A stretch of 64,000 nt of DNA from Saturnia japonica. Taxonomy: Eukaryota; Arthropoda; Insecta; Lepidoptera; Saturniidae. The stretch spans positions 10,816,930-10,880,929 of the forward strand of contig CM065325.1 in NCBI GenBank assembly GCA_033032175.1, in the 5' to 3' direction. Made by a program: the position numbers and the translations under genes. The number at the start of each line of letters is the position of its first letter. Positions within the stretch are counted from its first letter, which is position 1. Positions 20,421 to 30,956 of this stretch are shown one piece after another. Under the pieces are notes generated by a model. It was not told the origin of the DNA. It did not search any database and was given only the letters and a program-made list of their open reading frames with translations.

Positions 20421-23117
20421 ATGCCGTTAACTACAGCTGAGAAAATGAAACGTTATAGAGAAAGGTTAAAAAACAATCCTGAAAAATTAGAAGAAATAAG
20501 AAAAAAAAATTTACAGCGAATGAAGTCGAAATATAAATATAAAAAAATATCAGAAATGACAGAAGCGGAAAAAAATATTCAAAGGAAGAAATGGAAAGAC
20601 CAAAAACAAAAAAGGAAAAATAAACAAAAGAGTACAACTGAAGTCGAGTTAACAAACTCATCTACCACAGTGATATCAGCAGATTCGTCTACAGTATCAG
20701 CCTCAGCAAGTCCAGAGGAAACAATAACCAGAGAACCAATGTTGAAAAAAACGCAACAGACATTAACAAAAACAATTTTCAATTTAAGGAAATCTAGAAA
20801 TCATCTAAAACTTGAGCGTGATAAAGCAATAAGTCGCATCATTTACCTGGAACGGCTTTACGAAGCAACAAGAAAAAAACTATATAGGTTAGAGAAAAAG
20901 AGAACAGAAGAAAAAGAAAAGTTTGATAAAGAACTCTCCAAAATGAAGGCTAGAAATGAAGTATTAGAAGCTTCTCTAAAAATAACATATAAAAGCTGCG
21001 AAACTAATAATGAAAGGGATCTGATAAAAAAAATAGCTAAAAATGATGTAGTTAAAAATAATAAAGCACAGGTGTCAATTTCGAAAAAAATAGGAGTACG
21101 GGTTAGAGTTAAAAAGTCTGCTAAAAAAATATCAGAAATTAAAAAATCTATTATTGACTTTTACCATCGAGATGATGTAAGCAGGGCTACAGCAGGCAAA
21201 CGTGAGTGTAGGACGGTAAAGAAAAACAAAAAACAAATAAGATATCTAAATGACTCTTTGCGTGTCTTATATACGAAGTTCAGGTACGAAGGGGGCACTG
21301 CTTCATTTGCAACGTTTTGCCGATTCAAGCCGTTTTACGTCTTATCACCAGCTCTACATAACAGAAATACCTGTCTTTGCATTAAACATTCAAATATCAG
21401 TCACAAAATTGAAGCATTGAAACGCCACAAAATAATACATTTTCAAAATACTCATGCTCTCTTACAGAATGTCGCTTGTGATTTAGAATCCTTTGATTGT
21501 ATGCACAGTAACTGTAATAGCTGTAAGAATATTTCTTTAACATATGAAAATTATGAGGAAGATCAAAATAATAATATAACGTGGTTCACGTGGGAAACTC
21601 AAAATTACACATACAGAAAATTTACGAAAGACGGAGAACAAGAAATACAAACTAAAAAGACAGTAAAAACACGCAAAACCCAAACAGTCTCCGAATTTAT
21701 AAAGCTGTTTGAGGCTGATATACCAGTTTTTAAAAAACACTGTTTTATCATGTCACATCAAGCGAAATCTTACAAAGATTGTATCGAAAACTTGGGAGAT
21801 AACAATTTGGCTGTGCATTGTGATTTCTCTCAAAACTACGAGTGCAAGATGTCAGAAGAGGTCCAGTCGATGCATTTTGGTGCATCAAAGATACAGGTTA
21901 CTTTGCACACTGGAGTTATATTTTATAAAGGTGGACAGAAATCATTTTGCACTGTTTCCCCTTCCAATGTACATCAGCCACACGCAATATGGGCTCACCT
22001 TAAGCCTGTCATAGATTTGGGCAAAAACTTGGTTCCAAACCTTACGACCATACATGTATTCTCAGATGGACCTAGTTCACAATATAGACAAAAAAATAAT
22101 TTTTTTCTAATCAATTATTTTTCTTTACTCTATAATGTCAATATTACATGGTCATTTTTCGAGAGTGGTCATGGTAAAGGTGTGGCTGATGCTATTGGAG
22201 GAGTTGTTAAAAGATGTTTAGATAGGCAGGTTTCTTACGGACATGATATTGTAAACGCTTCTGATGTGTATTCGACATTGCAATCGAAAGTTGAAACCAT
22301 TCATGTCGTTTACATATCTGAAGAGGAAATTAACTCTGTCAAAAAATGTGTACCTAAAAATCTTAAGACTATAAAAGGAACTTTGAATATCCATCAAATT
22401 ATTTCTATGTACAAAAACAACTTAAAATGCGATACTGAGTCTTGTTGTCAATACTACCAAATTCAGCATCGCACCTTAAGCTGTTTTTGTAGTAAAGTCA
22501 ATGTAACTTGTAACTGCTATAATCCATTAAGTCACGTGTTTAGGAATATCCCCAAAACAATCAAACAATTACTCCAATCTGGACATGATAATTCACGTAA
22601 CATGGATATACCAGACGACATTACAATCCAAGACTTAACTACAGAGTTGCGATCGGCGGTGTTACAAATTTTTGATTGGAACATTGATACCACGATCGAT
22701 TGTGATTCTTTGTTAAATGATATTGACATTCGTGATTTGCCAGTTATAAGTTTTGAAAATTACGATCTACAACAGCAATCGCTTAATAACGAATCGGAAA
22801 ATCACAATAGTTTTGAAGTGTGTAGGAAGAAAGAAGAAAATTACAAAGAAAATAAAGAACCTGTTAGTAACCTGATGTCTCATCAAATAGAACCAAACCT
22901 TACAACATCAAAAAATCGCTTAAATTCAGACAATAAAGTTGAAAAAATACAAAAACAAACCAAGGGAAAACCACTCACATGCAATAAATGCAATAACTCT
23001 ACGCCAAAGCATGATTTAGTAAAATGTATGAGCTGTAAAAAATTCTACTGCCTAACTTGCACTGAAGCTCAACGTAATTTCGATTACATATGTAATCCTT
23101 GCTTTGGAGAAATTTAA
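20421..23117 (+). CDS. 898-residue DDE-transposase-like protein with PHD/RING-like finger
   Basis: An uninterrupted 898-codon frame starting at an ATG after a CACACACACA run. The N-terminus is lysine/arginine-rich (KMKRYRERLKNNPEKLEEI, residues 8-26), then a Ser/Thr-rich spacer and a coiled coil (about residues 115-185). Mid-protein cysteine groups (CLCIKH; CMHSNCNSCKN) may bind zinc. The core has acidic residues in RNase-H-like order: D468 in VHCDFSQNY, D549 in HVFSDGPSSQYRQKNNF and E581 in WSFFESGHGKG, followed by ADAIGGVVKR. The C-terminus (854-894) has eight cysteines in CxxC pairs, like a PHD/RING finger. Proteins with the SDGPxxQYRQK and GHGKG...DxIGG blocks are, to my knowledge, scattered multicopy genes in many animals, which points to a DNA transposon family, perhaps Sola-related. 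Terminal repeats were not found. It lies in dsx intron 1, same strand. The open frame implies recent insertion or selection. Confidence 0.85.
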   Translation: MPLTTAEKMKRYRERLKNNPEKLEEIRKKNLQRMKSKYKYKKISEMTEAEKNIQRKKWKDQKQKRKNKQKSTTEVELTNSSTTVISADSSTVSASASPEETITREPMLKKTQQTLTKTIFNLRKSRNHLKLERDKAISRIIYLERLYEATRKKLYRLEKKRTEEKEKFDKELSKMKARNEVLEASLKITYKSCETNNERDLIKKIAKNDVVKNNKAQVSISKKIGVRVRVKKSAKKISEIKKSIIDFYHRDDVSRATAGKRECRTVKKNKKQIRYLNDSLRVLYTKFRYEGGTASFATFCRFKPFYVLSPALHNRNTCLCIKHSNISHKIEALKRHKIIHFQNTHALLQNVACDLESFDCMHSNCNSCKNISLTYENYEEDQNNNITWFTWETQNYTYRKFTKDGEQEIQTKKTVKTRKTQTVSEFIKLFEADIPVFKKHCFIMSHQAKSYKDCIENLGDNNLAVHCDFSQNYECKMSEEVQSMHFGASKIQVTLHTGVIFYKGGQKSFCTVSPSNVHQPHAIWAHLKPVIDLGKNLVPNLTTIHVFSDGPSSQYRQKNNFFLINYFSLLYNVNITWSFFESGHGKGVADAIGGVVKRCLDRQVSYGHDIVNASDVYSTLQSKVETIHVVYISEEEINSVKKCVPKNLKTIKGTLNIHQIISMYKNNLKCDTESCCQYYQIQHRTLSCFCSKVNVTCNCYNPLSHVFRNIPKTIKQLLQSGHDNSRNMDIPDDITIQDLTTELRSAVLQIFDWNIDTTIDCDSLLNDIDIRDLPVISFENYDLQQQSLNNESENHNSFEVCRKKEENYKENKEPVSNLMSHQIEPNLTTSKNRLNSDNKVEKIQKQTKGKPLTCNKCNNSTPKHDLVKCMSCKKFYCLTCTEAQRNFDYICNPCFGEI

Positions 23118-23444
23118 GCTCCTGTTTTCTGTTTTTCAGATACTATCAACATGGTTGTTTATTGTGATGTCGATAAATTTCTTCAAAGGAATGATTTTAA
23201 TTTATGCCTCAAGGAAAATTTGGTCTGGCCTTGGGTTTCAACTCATTTCATATTATCCGAAAAATGTTATGGTTGTGGAACCGCAACAAACGTATCAAAT
23301 GGTACATCATTTCACTTTATACTAATAATGAACAGAAAAGATATAACATACTTATTGGAAAGTTTTTTTTTTTGGTGTCAATCATGCAAATATTTCAGTG
23401 TGTATGACCACATGCCTGAAGATGAATGTGAGTTTTGTAATTAA
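23118..23444 (+). CDS. In-frame cysteine-rich ORF directly after the 898-codon ORF
   Basis: One TAA (23115-23117) separates this 108-codon stretch from the preceding protein, and both are in the same frame. An ATG occurs at 23151 (98 residues to the stop at 23442-23444). The peptide has zinc-ribbon-like pairs: CYGCG, CQSCK and CEFC, plus an aromatic-rich middle. A good acceptor (CTGTTTTTCAG, ending at 23139) precedes it, so it may be a 3' exon of an alternative transcript, a second protein of the same mobile element, or a former C-terminal part cut off by a stop mutation. I do not recognise the family. The spacing of the cysteine pairs makes a random open frame unlikely, but not excluded. Confidence 0.5.
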   Translation, partial: APVFCFSDTINMVVYCDVDKFLQRNDFNLCLKENLVWPWVSTHFILSEKCYGCGTATNVSNGTSFHFILIMNRKDITYLLESFFFWCQSCKYFSVYDHMPEDECEFCN

Positions 23445-23447
23445 TAA

Positions 23448-24874
23448 GTGTATATCTAGTAGGATTAATATGATGATATATTTCTATTGATTCATGATAT
23501 TGCCAAAAATGTACCTTATTAGAAAGTCGATAAATTAATAGTGTAACTAGCCTAAGCTAAAATGTTTTTATTTTATAAACTTTCACTGTTAGTTAGTATT
23601 ATTGATGTTACCAAAATATGATTGTTACAAAACTAGTTGATTTTATGGTTTTTACGATAAAAATATAATTCATATCCAGTTTCGAAATGTTTGTTTAATA
23701 ATTATAACAAATACTGAAAATTTAAGTCTGATAAGTCTTGCATGTTAGATATAAATAGTAGAAACTTGTAATGAATAAGTTTATCTAGAAACGTTAATAT
23801 CTTGATAGACATCTTTTCAATATGCTAATAACCTAAGTATTTAACTTACCTAAGTTTAAATTTCATATTGTTATACTGTTAATTATTGATAACTGTTAAA
23901 TTTTACTCTTAGTTACCATAATTTTGTTGACAAAATACAAGCGCTACTTAATGTTCCTAAAATGTGATTATTGCATAACTAGTATAAGATTTCTAAGCCG
24001 ATTGTTACGCTAGTTTTTGGATTTTTTTGTTATTTGTATTTTTCAGGTGATAACAATATAAAAAGTTATCTATGTATCAAACTAGTCCTAAATAATAATA
24101 ATAATAATTCATTTTTGTTAAAAAATTGAGTAGGTACTTAAAGTGTATGGTACTATTATTACAACATTTATTAGAAATACTGAAGCATTAAATGTGATTA
24201 GTAGTTACTTACCTATGAATCTCAAAATGTTACTTAATATATGATTTAAAAATATTCAATAGTTTGCTTTTATTTCAAAATGATAGACATAGCTTTACAT
24301 TTTTATTTGGTTACCGTATAATCCACTTGTTGTTACTGTCCCAGTCTCATGATTCACAATTTTTATTTGTTATTTTATTTTTATTCAATAATCTTCATAT
24401 TGAAACATATATAAAAATTAAAATTAATATTTAAATTATTAAAAACTATATTTTAGGTTCGCAAAACATCGAATATACTTAGAATAAGAACTTTACATAT
24501 GCTTTTTATTTATGGTAACAAAATAAAAATAAAAATGCTGAGTGGTCATTGATTTCTTAATTTTTGGGTTTTATTTTTAGATTATATTGTAATATGTGTA
24601 GTTAAGTTTGGTAAATTTTTCACACTCATCACAAAAATGCCAAGTTTCTGAAGATATTGATTATTGAAAAATTAACAAAATAGGAATTTTTAACACGCCT
24701 TTATTTAGTTTTTGTATTTTTTTTTCATTTAAACATACTTTTCATATGAATATTTCCAGAAAACCTCAAAAATAATGAATCAATTAATCTGATTTCATAA
24801 TTAAAAAAACGATTTGTTTATATTTAAAATTTGAAAACAATTTCAAAATGATGGCAAAAAAAATGAGAACTGCT
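23448..24874. other. AT-rich 3' flank of the nested ORF
   Basis: Very AT-rich. A phrase of about 35 bp recurs in degenerate form: AAAATATGATTGTTACAAAA(CTAGT) near 23615 and AAAATGTGATTATTGCATAA(CTAGT) near 23960. No inverted partner of the upstream flank was found, so the right end of the presumed transposon is not defined. No canonical poly-A signal stands out directly after the ORF. Confidence 0.4.
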
Positions 24875-25137
24875 CATGTTCGGATGCCTGCTATGAGCCC
24901 GAGTTTTCGAAGAAGCAAAACATCGTGATGAAACCATAGCATGGTGGTAGGTAGGGCTTTTTCTAATGTCTTCCTTGCTAGTAAGTTGAAATTCTATCGC
25001 CAAACAACAATAGGTGTGTTCCGGCAGCTCCATTTGACATCCAGTTCACCCACTAGGCTTAGTGTATCACCATCTTGACCCACATCGTCACTTAATATCA
25101 GGTAAGAATGTGGCCGTAACGATAATTTTTTTTTTTT
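24875..25137 (+). repeat. SINE-like repeat family S, copy 1
   Basis: Shares with 43872-44150 and 48118-48342 the sequence order AAACATCGTGAT(G/T)AAACCA, GTGTTCCGGCAGCT(C/G)CATTTGA, CAGTTCAC(C/G)C, GTGTAT/TACCATCTT and CGTCACTTAAT(A/T)TC, and ends in a T/A-rich tail. The copy at 43872 keeps an RNA polymerase III B-box-like word, which suggests a tRNA-derived SINE. Confidence 0.75.
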
Positions 25138-25563
25138 AAATAGAAGTACTCAAATCCTTTCCTAAAGAAAAAGGAAATAACAAGAATAATTAATAACGGA
25201 AAATGCAAAAAGATGAGTATCATTATTTTATAACACTATATTTTTTTATTATACTATTGTGTAACACATAAGTAATAAGTCATTTTTAATAGGCTTCGAA
25301 AATACTTGCAGTAGTTAGTGTCGGTCGCATTGTCGCCGATTGAAATTTGATATCAATTTTAAAATTTGTAAACCTCTATAAATTATCTATCTAATACTAA
25401 TAAGTGAGCAATTCTTGTATAATATGTATGTATATATATGTAACTAGCTGGGAAAAAGAAAAAGAAAAACATGATGGGTTTATCTCTATGTGTATGGTGG
25501 TGGACATTTCTACCACCCGCTATATTACTGCATATACATCGGCTGATCTCGAAACACGACAAT
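25138..25563. other. AT-rich spacer, nothing recognised
   Basis: No gene or clear repeat. The minus-strand open stretch 25383-25571 is short, with a poly-Phe run translated from a purine-rich tract, and is not coding-like. Confidence 0.35.
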
Positions 25564-25850
25564 TTTAGCAAAAAAGATAGCCTATGTCCTTTCCAAAGGT
25601 CCTATATATCTCTATACCAAAATTCATCAAAATTAGTTTGATGTGTTCTTCATACAAACTTTCATCCACTATTTCACCCCTTCAAGCTATATTTTTACAA
25701 TATAAAGTACCAAACACACCTGTACCTTTCCCAAAGTCCAGTCTATCTCTATACCAAAATTTATCAAAATTGATTTAGAGGTTTAGGCGTGAAAACGTAA
25801 CAGACAGACAGAGTACCTTTCGCATTCATAATATTAGTATGAAAGTATGG
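25564..25850 (+). repeat. Dispersed repeat with internal tandem duplication
   Basis: Two units about 143 bp apart share CCTTTCC(A)AAAG, TATCTCTATACCAAAATT(C/T)ATCAAAATT. The end GTGAAAACGTAACAGACAGA followed by CATTCATAATATTAGTATG is a phrase common to lepidopteran Helitron- or RTE-like repeats. The copy has no coding potential. Confidence 0.6.
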
Positions 25851-25879
25851 ATAAGTTGCTTATCTACATGGTACATACG

Positions 25880-26719
25880 TAGTTGTTTTTTTAAGACACC
25901 GAGCGCGGCTTTGGCGCCCAGATATAAAGTTTTTAAATGTGTGTTTATCTGGCAACACCATATCACCCTTAGTTCTTCATCAAAATTAATAATTCAAATA
26001 TTAGCTTAAATATGTTCCCTACTATTGATCATAAATAGACAAATAGTTTAAAATTAATGTTTTCGTTAAATTTTACATTCTTTAATGTGCTAAATATACG
26101 TACGGGTCAGTTAGCACATTTAACAAACGCATATTGTTAGTATAAATTTCCACCAAAAATGGTTCTACCGTCAGTGTGTATAATGAGTTATCTTAGTCAC
26201 TCTTAATCTGTCTCGTCTTGTAGCCGTTCCATAGACATTATCAATAAGGTCACGTAACAACGCCCGCGTCAATTGGTTATTACTTATTACGTAGCCGTAA
26301 CAAACTAAGTTCTGGGATCATGCCCATTAGATAATCGGTTAATATGTCTCATTATAAAAATAGAGATTGCAGATAATATCTAATGCATTATCAAACAGTC
26401 ACTGAAAATTAAGCGGATTTTTTGCAATCTAAAAGCAGAGATTTAGGATATTTCGTAAAAGTGAAGTCATGTAATAAATTTCAATTAAACTATTTTTTAA
26501 GTAGGATTGACATTAAAAAAGAGTTATGTTTATTAACTTTTAATGTTATTAGTTTACTTATTTTGTTGATTGTGAATTTTAATGATATTGTACTATTTTA
26601 AAACCAAAAATATATTCGAGTTTATAAACCATATTCAACTAATTACATTCTAGGCTCAGAAATACTCGTCTCCTTTGGTTATTAACATTTTGTAGTTGAC
26701 AATATCTAATTCAAAGAGA
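25880..26719. other. Repeat scraps and AT-rich DNA
   Basis: The part at 25893-26000 (TTTTTTTAAGACACCGAGCG; TCATCAAAATTAATAATTCAAA) resembles 53985-54070 and 51945-51975, so it is an old dispersed repeat. The rest, to 26719, is unrecognised and without an open frame of note. Confidence 0.4.
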
Positions 26720-27005
26720 GGCGGGCACAGAGAAATTTCTTTGGACATTTCTTTCTTCTTGGAACAGTCCGACTGGTGGAATACCTCAACCCTACAAAAA
26801 ATAGCATCCAAATAACCTAGTGTTGTGTTTCTGCGGTTAGCAGGGTTGCCAGAGCTCTTTGGGAGCAGGGGGTTTCAAAGTCGGTAAAACACTAGTGATA
26901 CCTAAGTATATGTATTACAAGCGTGCATAGGCTACAGCAGCCGCTTACAATCAGGCGGACCGCATGCTTGGTGGCAAACAAAACGTTGGCAAACCTTTAT
27001 TGCAT
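26720..27005 (-). repeat. Dispersed repeat family Z, copy 2 (inverted)
   Basis: Reverse-complement relative of 18930-19165, with landmarks AGTCCGACTGGTGGAATACC, CAGGGTTGCCAGAGCTCTTT and ACAATCAGGCGGACCGCATG. More diverged at the edges. No open frame. Confidence 0.65.
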
Positions 27006-28354
27006 AAAAGAAATGATATCAAGAAGTCAGACGCAATGAGAAAATACCGCTCTATAATAATTCGCATTATGAATGAAGAAGAAATCGCTTCATGAATATA
27101 GGTGGAATACCAAGTGGCTACGTGTGTCTCTGTTTAACGGGATTCTTCCCTCTAGTGCACAATTATGTGTCATAAAAGGAATTGCTTTTAAAAAACCATT
27201 TAATTTTTCTCTCGTTCCTTTGTGGTCGCTGTCGTTGTACTAAACTGTTCGTTTCTTTTAAATTTTTTTGTTAACTTATTTGATACTAACTACTACTCGC
27301 GACTTCATACATTAATTGATTAATATTAATCCCTATATCTAATAACGCATATCATAGAAAACTATAAAAGCATTATTTGCAAACCTGCTCTAAAACGTGT
27401 ATTTGTCACACTTGACATTAGCTAAATTGCCCACATAGACAGAAGCAAAATTAAAAAAAGAAGGAGGGAAAGATTTCCTTTATTTAAAGGTATGGCTAAG
27501 GAACCAACATTCCGTGATGAAATAAATAACAGTGTCTATAGTACTACAATAACAGAGCAGTTGTAAACATTCCAATATCTTTGTAGGAAATGCTAGCCTG
27601 CAAGTATTTAGACGTAGTTTCTGAGACGAGGAAGGAAAACATTGTAAGTTAATCTAAGTGTCCTTTATCACTAAGTTATGTGCTTAGTATCGTAAAAACT
27701 GTTTTAATTTATACTATTAGTGACGTCATTATTTACGATATTACACCTTATGCTGGGCCCTTAAAAAACAACATGTTCGCGAGTACCTCAAGTCTTTGCG
27801 CGACGGTTTCCTAGCCACGAATCCCGTAGACGTAGACCATGTAAAGTGATGTGTGTGTCAGTGGGTGTGTAGCTCTAACACAGCCAGTTACACACAGATG
27901 GTGATGATGGTGATGGTGGTGGGCTGGCGTACCATACTCGTCACTTCCAACGGCAACAACAGTTTATCAAACAATCACGATATAGTAAATCAAAATCACG
28001 CAACACACACACACATTTATATTCTTCTACATATACAGTACAATCAATTTCACCGTTACGTGGATTATTGTCTCAAAGAATCTCCAAAAAAAACACTTAA
28101 TATTACAAACAGGGTTTTATCAAAACCCACGCGTCGCGGTATATTTGCAAGACTGAAGATGAAATTATCGAGCGAACGCTGGCCGGAAAATTTTTTAGTC
28201 CTACTTACCTCATATAAGAAAAATTATTAACAAACGCAAAGCGCATGAGTTCACCTGCCAATATTTAATAATTAAATTTCCAACACTACTTATTGGCATA
28301 AATGAAAAATAAAATAAACGTGAATATGTTTTTCTTATATTGTACCGACTTAAA
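27006..28354. other. Intronic stretch with low-complexity patches
   Basis: Mostly unrecognised. At 27850-27940 there is a GT-rich run (GTGTGTGTCAGTGGGTGTGT) and a GATGGTGATGATGGTGATGG run, followed by CACACACACACACA at 28000-28014. A plus frame of 125 codons (27853-28230) spans these and looks like a by-product of low complexity and not a gene. Confidence 0.35.
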
Positions 28355-28582
28355 AAAAAAGGCGGACGTTACTCAAATTCAAATGACAATTTTTTTATGA
28401 ATGTTTCGCCATACCTTCTTTATTTATAAACCGATTTGGATAATTATTTTTTATTGTCAAGTGCTCAAGGGTGGTCCCATTTTAATTTCATTAGCATTGG
28501 ACCATCAACTTCGAAAATACATCAAGAAACTCTTGAAAATCGTTGAAGTTGGTTTTCTTTTTTGTTAAAAATTGTCTTGTTA
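28355..28582 (+). repeat. Dispersed repeat family Y, copy 2
   Basis: Same order of landmarks as the copies at 15370 and 49755, here starting at AAGGCGGACGTTACTCAAAT, with ACCGATTTGGATAAT, AAGGGTGGTCCCATTTTAAT and a TTTGTTAAAAATTGTCTTGT end. Confidence 0.8.
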
Positions 28583-28680
28583 TTTTATGGCTTGTATTCA
28601 TCCATAATTCTGCCAATGTCACGTGAATAGAATATTTTTCTAATTATAATTCTTATATATTTGAAACATAAGCGCATAAA

Positions 28681-28821
28681 TATGGCGGCTCCTTTGTTAT
28701 AACTGTCCAGGGAGTTTTTGTGGCAACTTAAAATACATGTACATACTTTAATCATCAATTCACTTTTACCTACACAAAAACCATACTATATTACTTAAAA
28801 TATCGCCAAAATTACATTACT
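28681..28821 (+). repeat. Dispersed repeat family A, copy 2 (diverged)
   Basis: Resembles positions 55-200 of the window: GCGGCTCCTTTGTTA, GAGTTTTTGTGGCA, CACAAAAACCATACTATAT and CCAAAATTACATTAC. This is the most diverged of the four copies. Confidence 0.6.
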
Positions 28822-29090
28822 TTATATTTGAATCTTGAAAGCGTCACTTTACGGAAATCCATCGTAAATAATTTATCCAAAATTTATTTGCTACCTGAAA
28901 AAGATTAACAGCTATTTGGTCAAAAAAGTTTGTTTTTAATTGTTAATGAAGACCTGAAAATACTAAGTCCGAAACTAATGGTGAAATAGAAGAAATACCA
29001 AAAAGTGAAATGTTAGTAGCTAGAACGAAAACAAAAGTTCATTAATTACAATAAAAACCAACACAAGACAAATCAAGAGACCGTCAAATG
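28822..29090. other. Spacer between two family A copies
   Basis: AT-rich, no recognised content. Confidence 0.35.
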
Positions 29091-29401
29091 TTCTTCTTCC
29101 TAACTTGGCAACCGGTCCTCTTTAATGAAGACCATTACTGGCATTATCGAGTGATTTATATTGTCAAGTGTTATGACGATTCAGTATCCTAACAAGATGG
29201 TGGCTTTCTTGTTAGAACTTTCTAGGAAATTTTTGTGGGATCTCGGAATGAATGCTTTCAGCTTATATTTATAATCCACCTCACTTATGCACAAAAACCA
29301 AACTATATCACGCAAAACGCCACCAATATTACATAATATAGGGTCAAAAACCTAAGTAAATGAATTAAAAATAACAACCACAACATGTCACTTCAAGATC
29401 C
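29091..29401 (+). repeat. Dispersed repeat family A, copy 3
   Basis: Nearly the same as the copy at 34301-34610 from TTCTTCTTCCTAACTTGGCA through AAGACCATTACTGGCATTAT to the shared end ACAACATGTCACT(T/C)CAAGATC. These two copies define the best preserved length, about 310 bp. Confidence 0.88.
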
Positions 29402-29890
29402 CGCCAATGAATGTGAATGTGATCCCCGTGAATGTTATCAAACGCACAGGGCGGTATCTTAAAGAAAAACCTATCTAGGTAAACTTCGAATGTACAACAT
29501 TATCTGAATACAAAATTTCATCCAAATCGTTGAAGTCGTTTCCGAGAATACAATTATATATTAGGTCGGGGAAAAGTGTTTTCGCATATCGTAGGTATAA
29601 ACTTGTTATAGAATTTCTTTGCCTGTACTATTTGTATCTGGCTGGTTTTGGTAACATTAAAAAGGTTACATTAAAAATTTAATAATAATTAAAAAAAAAA
29701 GTTGTTTTCCCGCTATTTTCATTTGTTTTTCTTTCTGTAAAAATGAGTGAATCTAATGAAGAAATTCGATAAATTTTTTAAAATATTATTACAAAAAGGC
29801 AAAAATGCAACTCAATCAGCGAAAAAAAATTGTGATGTTTATAGATCTAATGCAGTGTCAGTAAGAGTAGCACAAAGTTAGTTCAAACGT

Positions 29891-30154
29891 TTGCAGTCCG
29901 GAAATTTTGATGTTAAAGATGCACCTCGCTCTGGTCGCTCTGTTACGAATAAAATGGACGCCATTTTTGAAAAAGTGGAGCAAAATCGGCATGTCAGTAG
30001 TTACGATGTAGGTGAAGAACTGGAAATTGACCACAAAACAGTTTTAACCCATTTGAAGAAAGCTGACTATACCAAAAAGCTCGATATTTGGGTGCCATAC
30101 GAGCTCACTGAAAGAAACCTAATAACACTGTACTCATTTGCGATTCATTATTGA
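29891..30154 (+). pseudogene. mariner transposase, DNA-binding fragment
   Basis: An 87-codon fragment with SGNFDVKDAPRSGRSVTNK (linker GRS in place of the usual GRP), the second helix-turn-helix (SSYDVGEELEIDHKTVLTHL) and WVPYELTERN. Upstream residues (VSVRVAQS*FKRLQ) are visible from about 29848, with a TAG at the Trp position (29878-29880). It is close to the fragment at 1487-1780. It belongs to mariner element 2. Confidence 0.85.
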
Positions 30155-30242
30155 GACGTAATGAAACCGAGCCGTACGACAAGAAAGTGCGAGAAAGGTC
30201 GTGGTCTAAGGTCGGCCCGGTTCACAGACTGTAGCTAAACCT

Positions 30243-30450
30243 TTTTTTAAATTTTTTTGACGTGGATAAACCCGTCATGGGTGCACACTCGCCCGGGGGG
30301 ACGAGTGGCTATGTGAGACTCCTACTCACTAAAACTCCACCGTGTACCATCCGCCGCAACAAGCACACCCTAGCTGTCTCCTCCGTCCTCCGAACCTGTG
30401 CAATGGAAAGACGGGCCCTCCGACCCGTCTCCCCTGGTTCGGCTAGGACC
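30243..30450 (-). mobile_element. Short retro-insertion with 17-bp target duplication
   Basis: A GC-rich 208-bp insert that splits the mariner transposase. It is flanked by AGACTGTAGCTAAACCT (30226-30242) and AGACTGTGGCTAAACCT (30451-30467), a 17-bp duplication with one mismatch. Its left end is a T/A tract (TTTTTTAAATTTTTTT), so the inserted RNA-derived strand is minus with an A-rich tail. This fits a 5'-truncated non-LTR element or SINE inserted by target-primed reverse transcription. A plus frame across it (30262-30474) is incidental. Confidence 0.85.
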
Positions 30451-30584
30451 AGACTGTGGCTAAACCTGGGCTAACTCGAAATAAGGCGATCCTATGCGTA
30501 TGGTGGGACTAGAAGGTTATTATTCATTTTGAGCTTTTACCGCCCGGAAAAACCATCGATTCGGATCTTTACTACCAACAACTG

Positions 30585-30956
30585 ATGAGATTAAAGGAAG
30601 CAGTTGAGAGAAAGCGGCCGGAATTAATTAACAGGAAGGGTGTGGTCTTTCATCACGATAACGCTAGACCACACACATCTTTAGCCACTCAGCAAAAATT
30701 AAGTGAGTTTGGCTGGGAGGTGTTAGTGTATCCACCATATAGCCATGACCTTGCACCTTCAGATTTTCACCTGTTTCGGTCTCTTCAGAATTCTTTAGGT
30801 TCTGTAAGGTTAACATCAAGAGAGGACTGCCAAAACTATTTGTTGCGTTTTTGTGATCAGAAGTCCCAAAGTTTCGGGATCATGACTCTACCTACAAAAT
30901 GGCAGAAAGTCATCGAACAAAACGGCACATATATACTGTATATAAATAAACTTTGA
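30585..30956 (+). pseudogene. mariner transposase, C-terminal catalytic fragment
   Basis: A 123-codon fragment covering the second and third catalytic aspartates of a DD34D transposase: VFHHDNARPHTS and PPYSHDLAPSDFHLF (His in place of the usual Pro in YSPDLAP). It ends with the typical WQKVIEQNGTYIL close to the element's 3' end. A small deletion removes the usual F(Y/D)SDGI box region, where DQKSQSFGIM is seen. It is separated from the N-terminal fragment by the nested insertion and frame breaks. Confidence 0.88.

Noticed and set aside
20179..24830. Terminal inverted repeats for the 898-codon element
   Set aside because: I compared the two flanks by eye and found only short chance matches such as ACTGTCCCA in direct orientation, not inverted.
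27853..28230. 125-codon plus-strand frame
   Set aside because: Its first third is translated from GATGGT and CA microsatellite-like sequence; the remainder has no motif.
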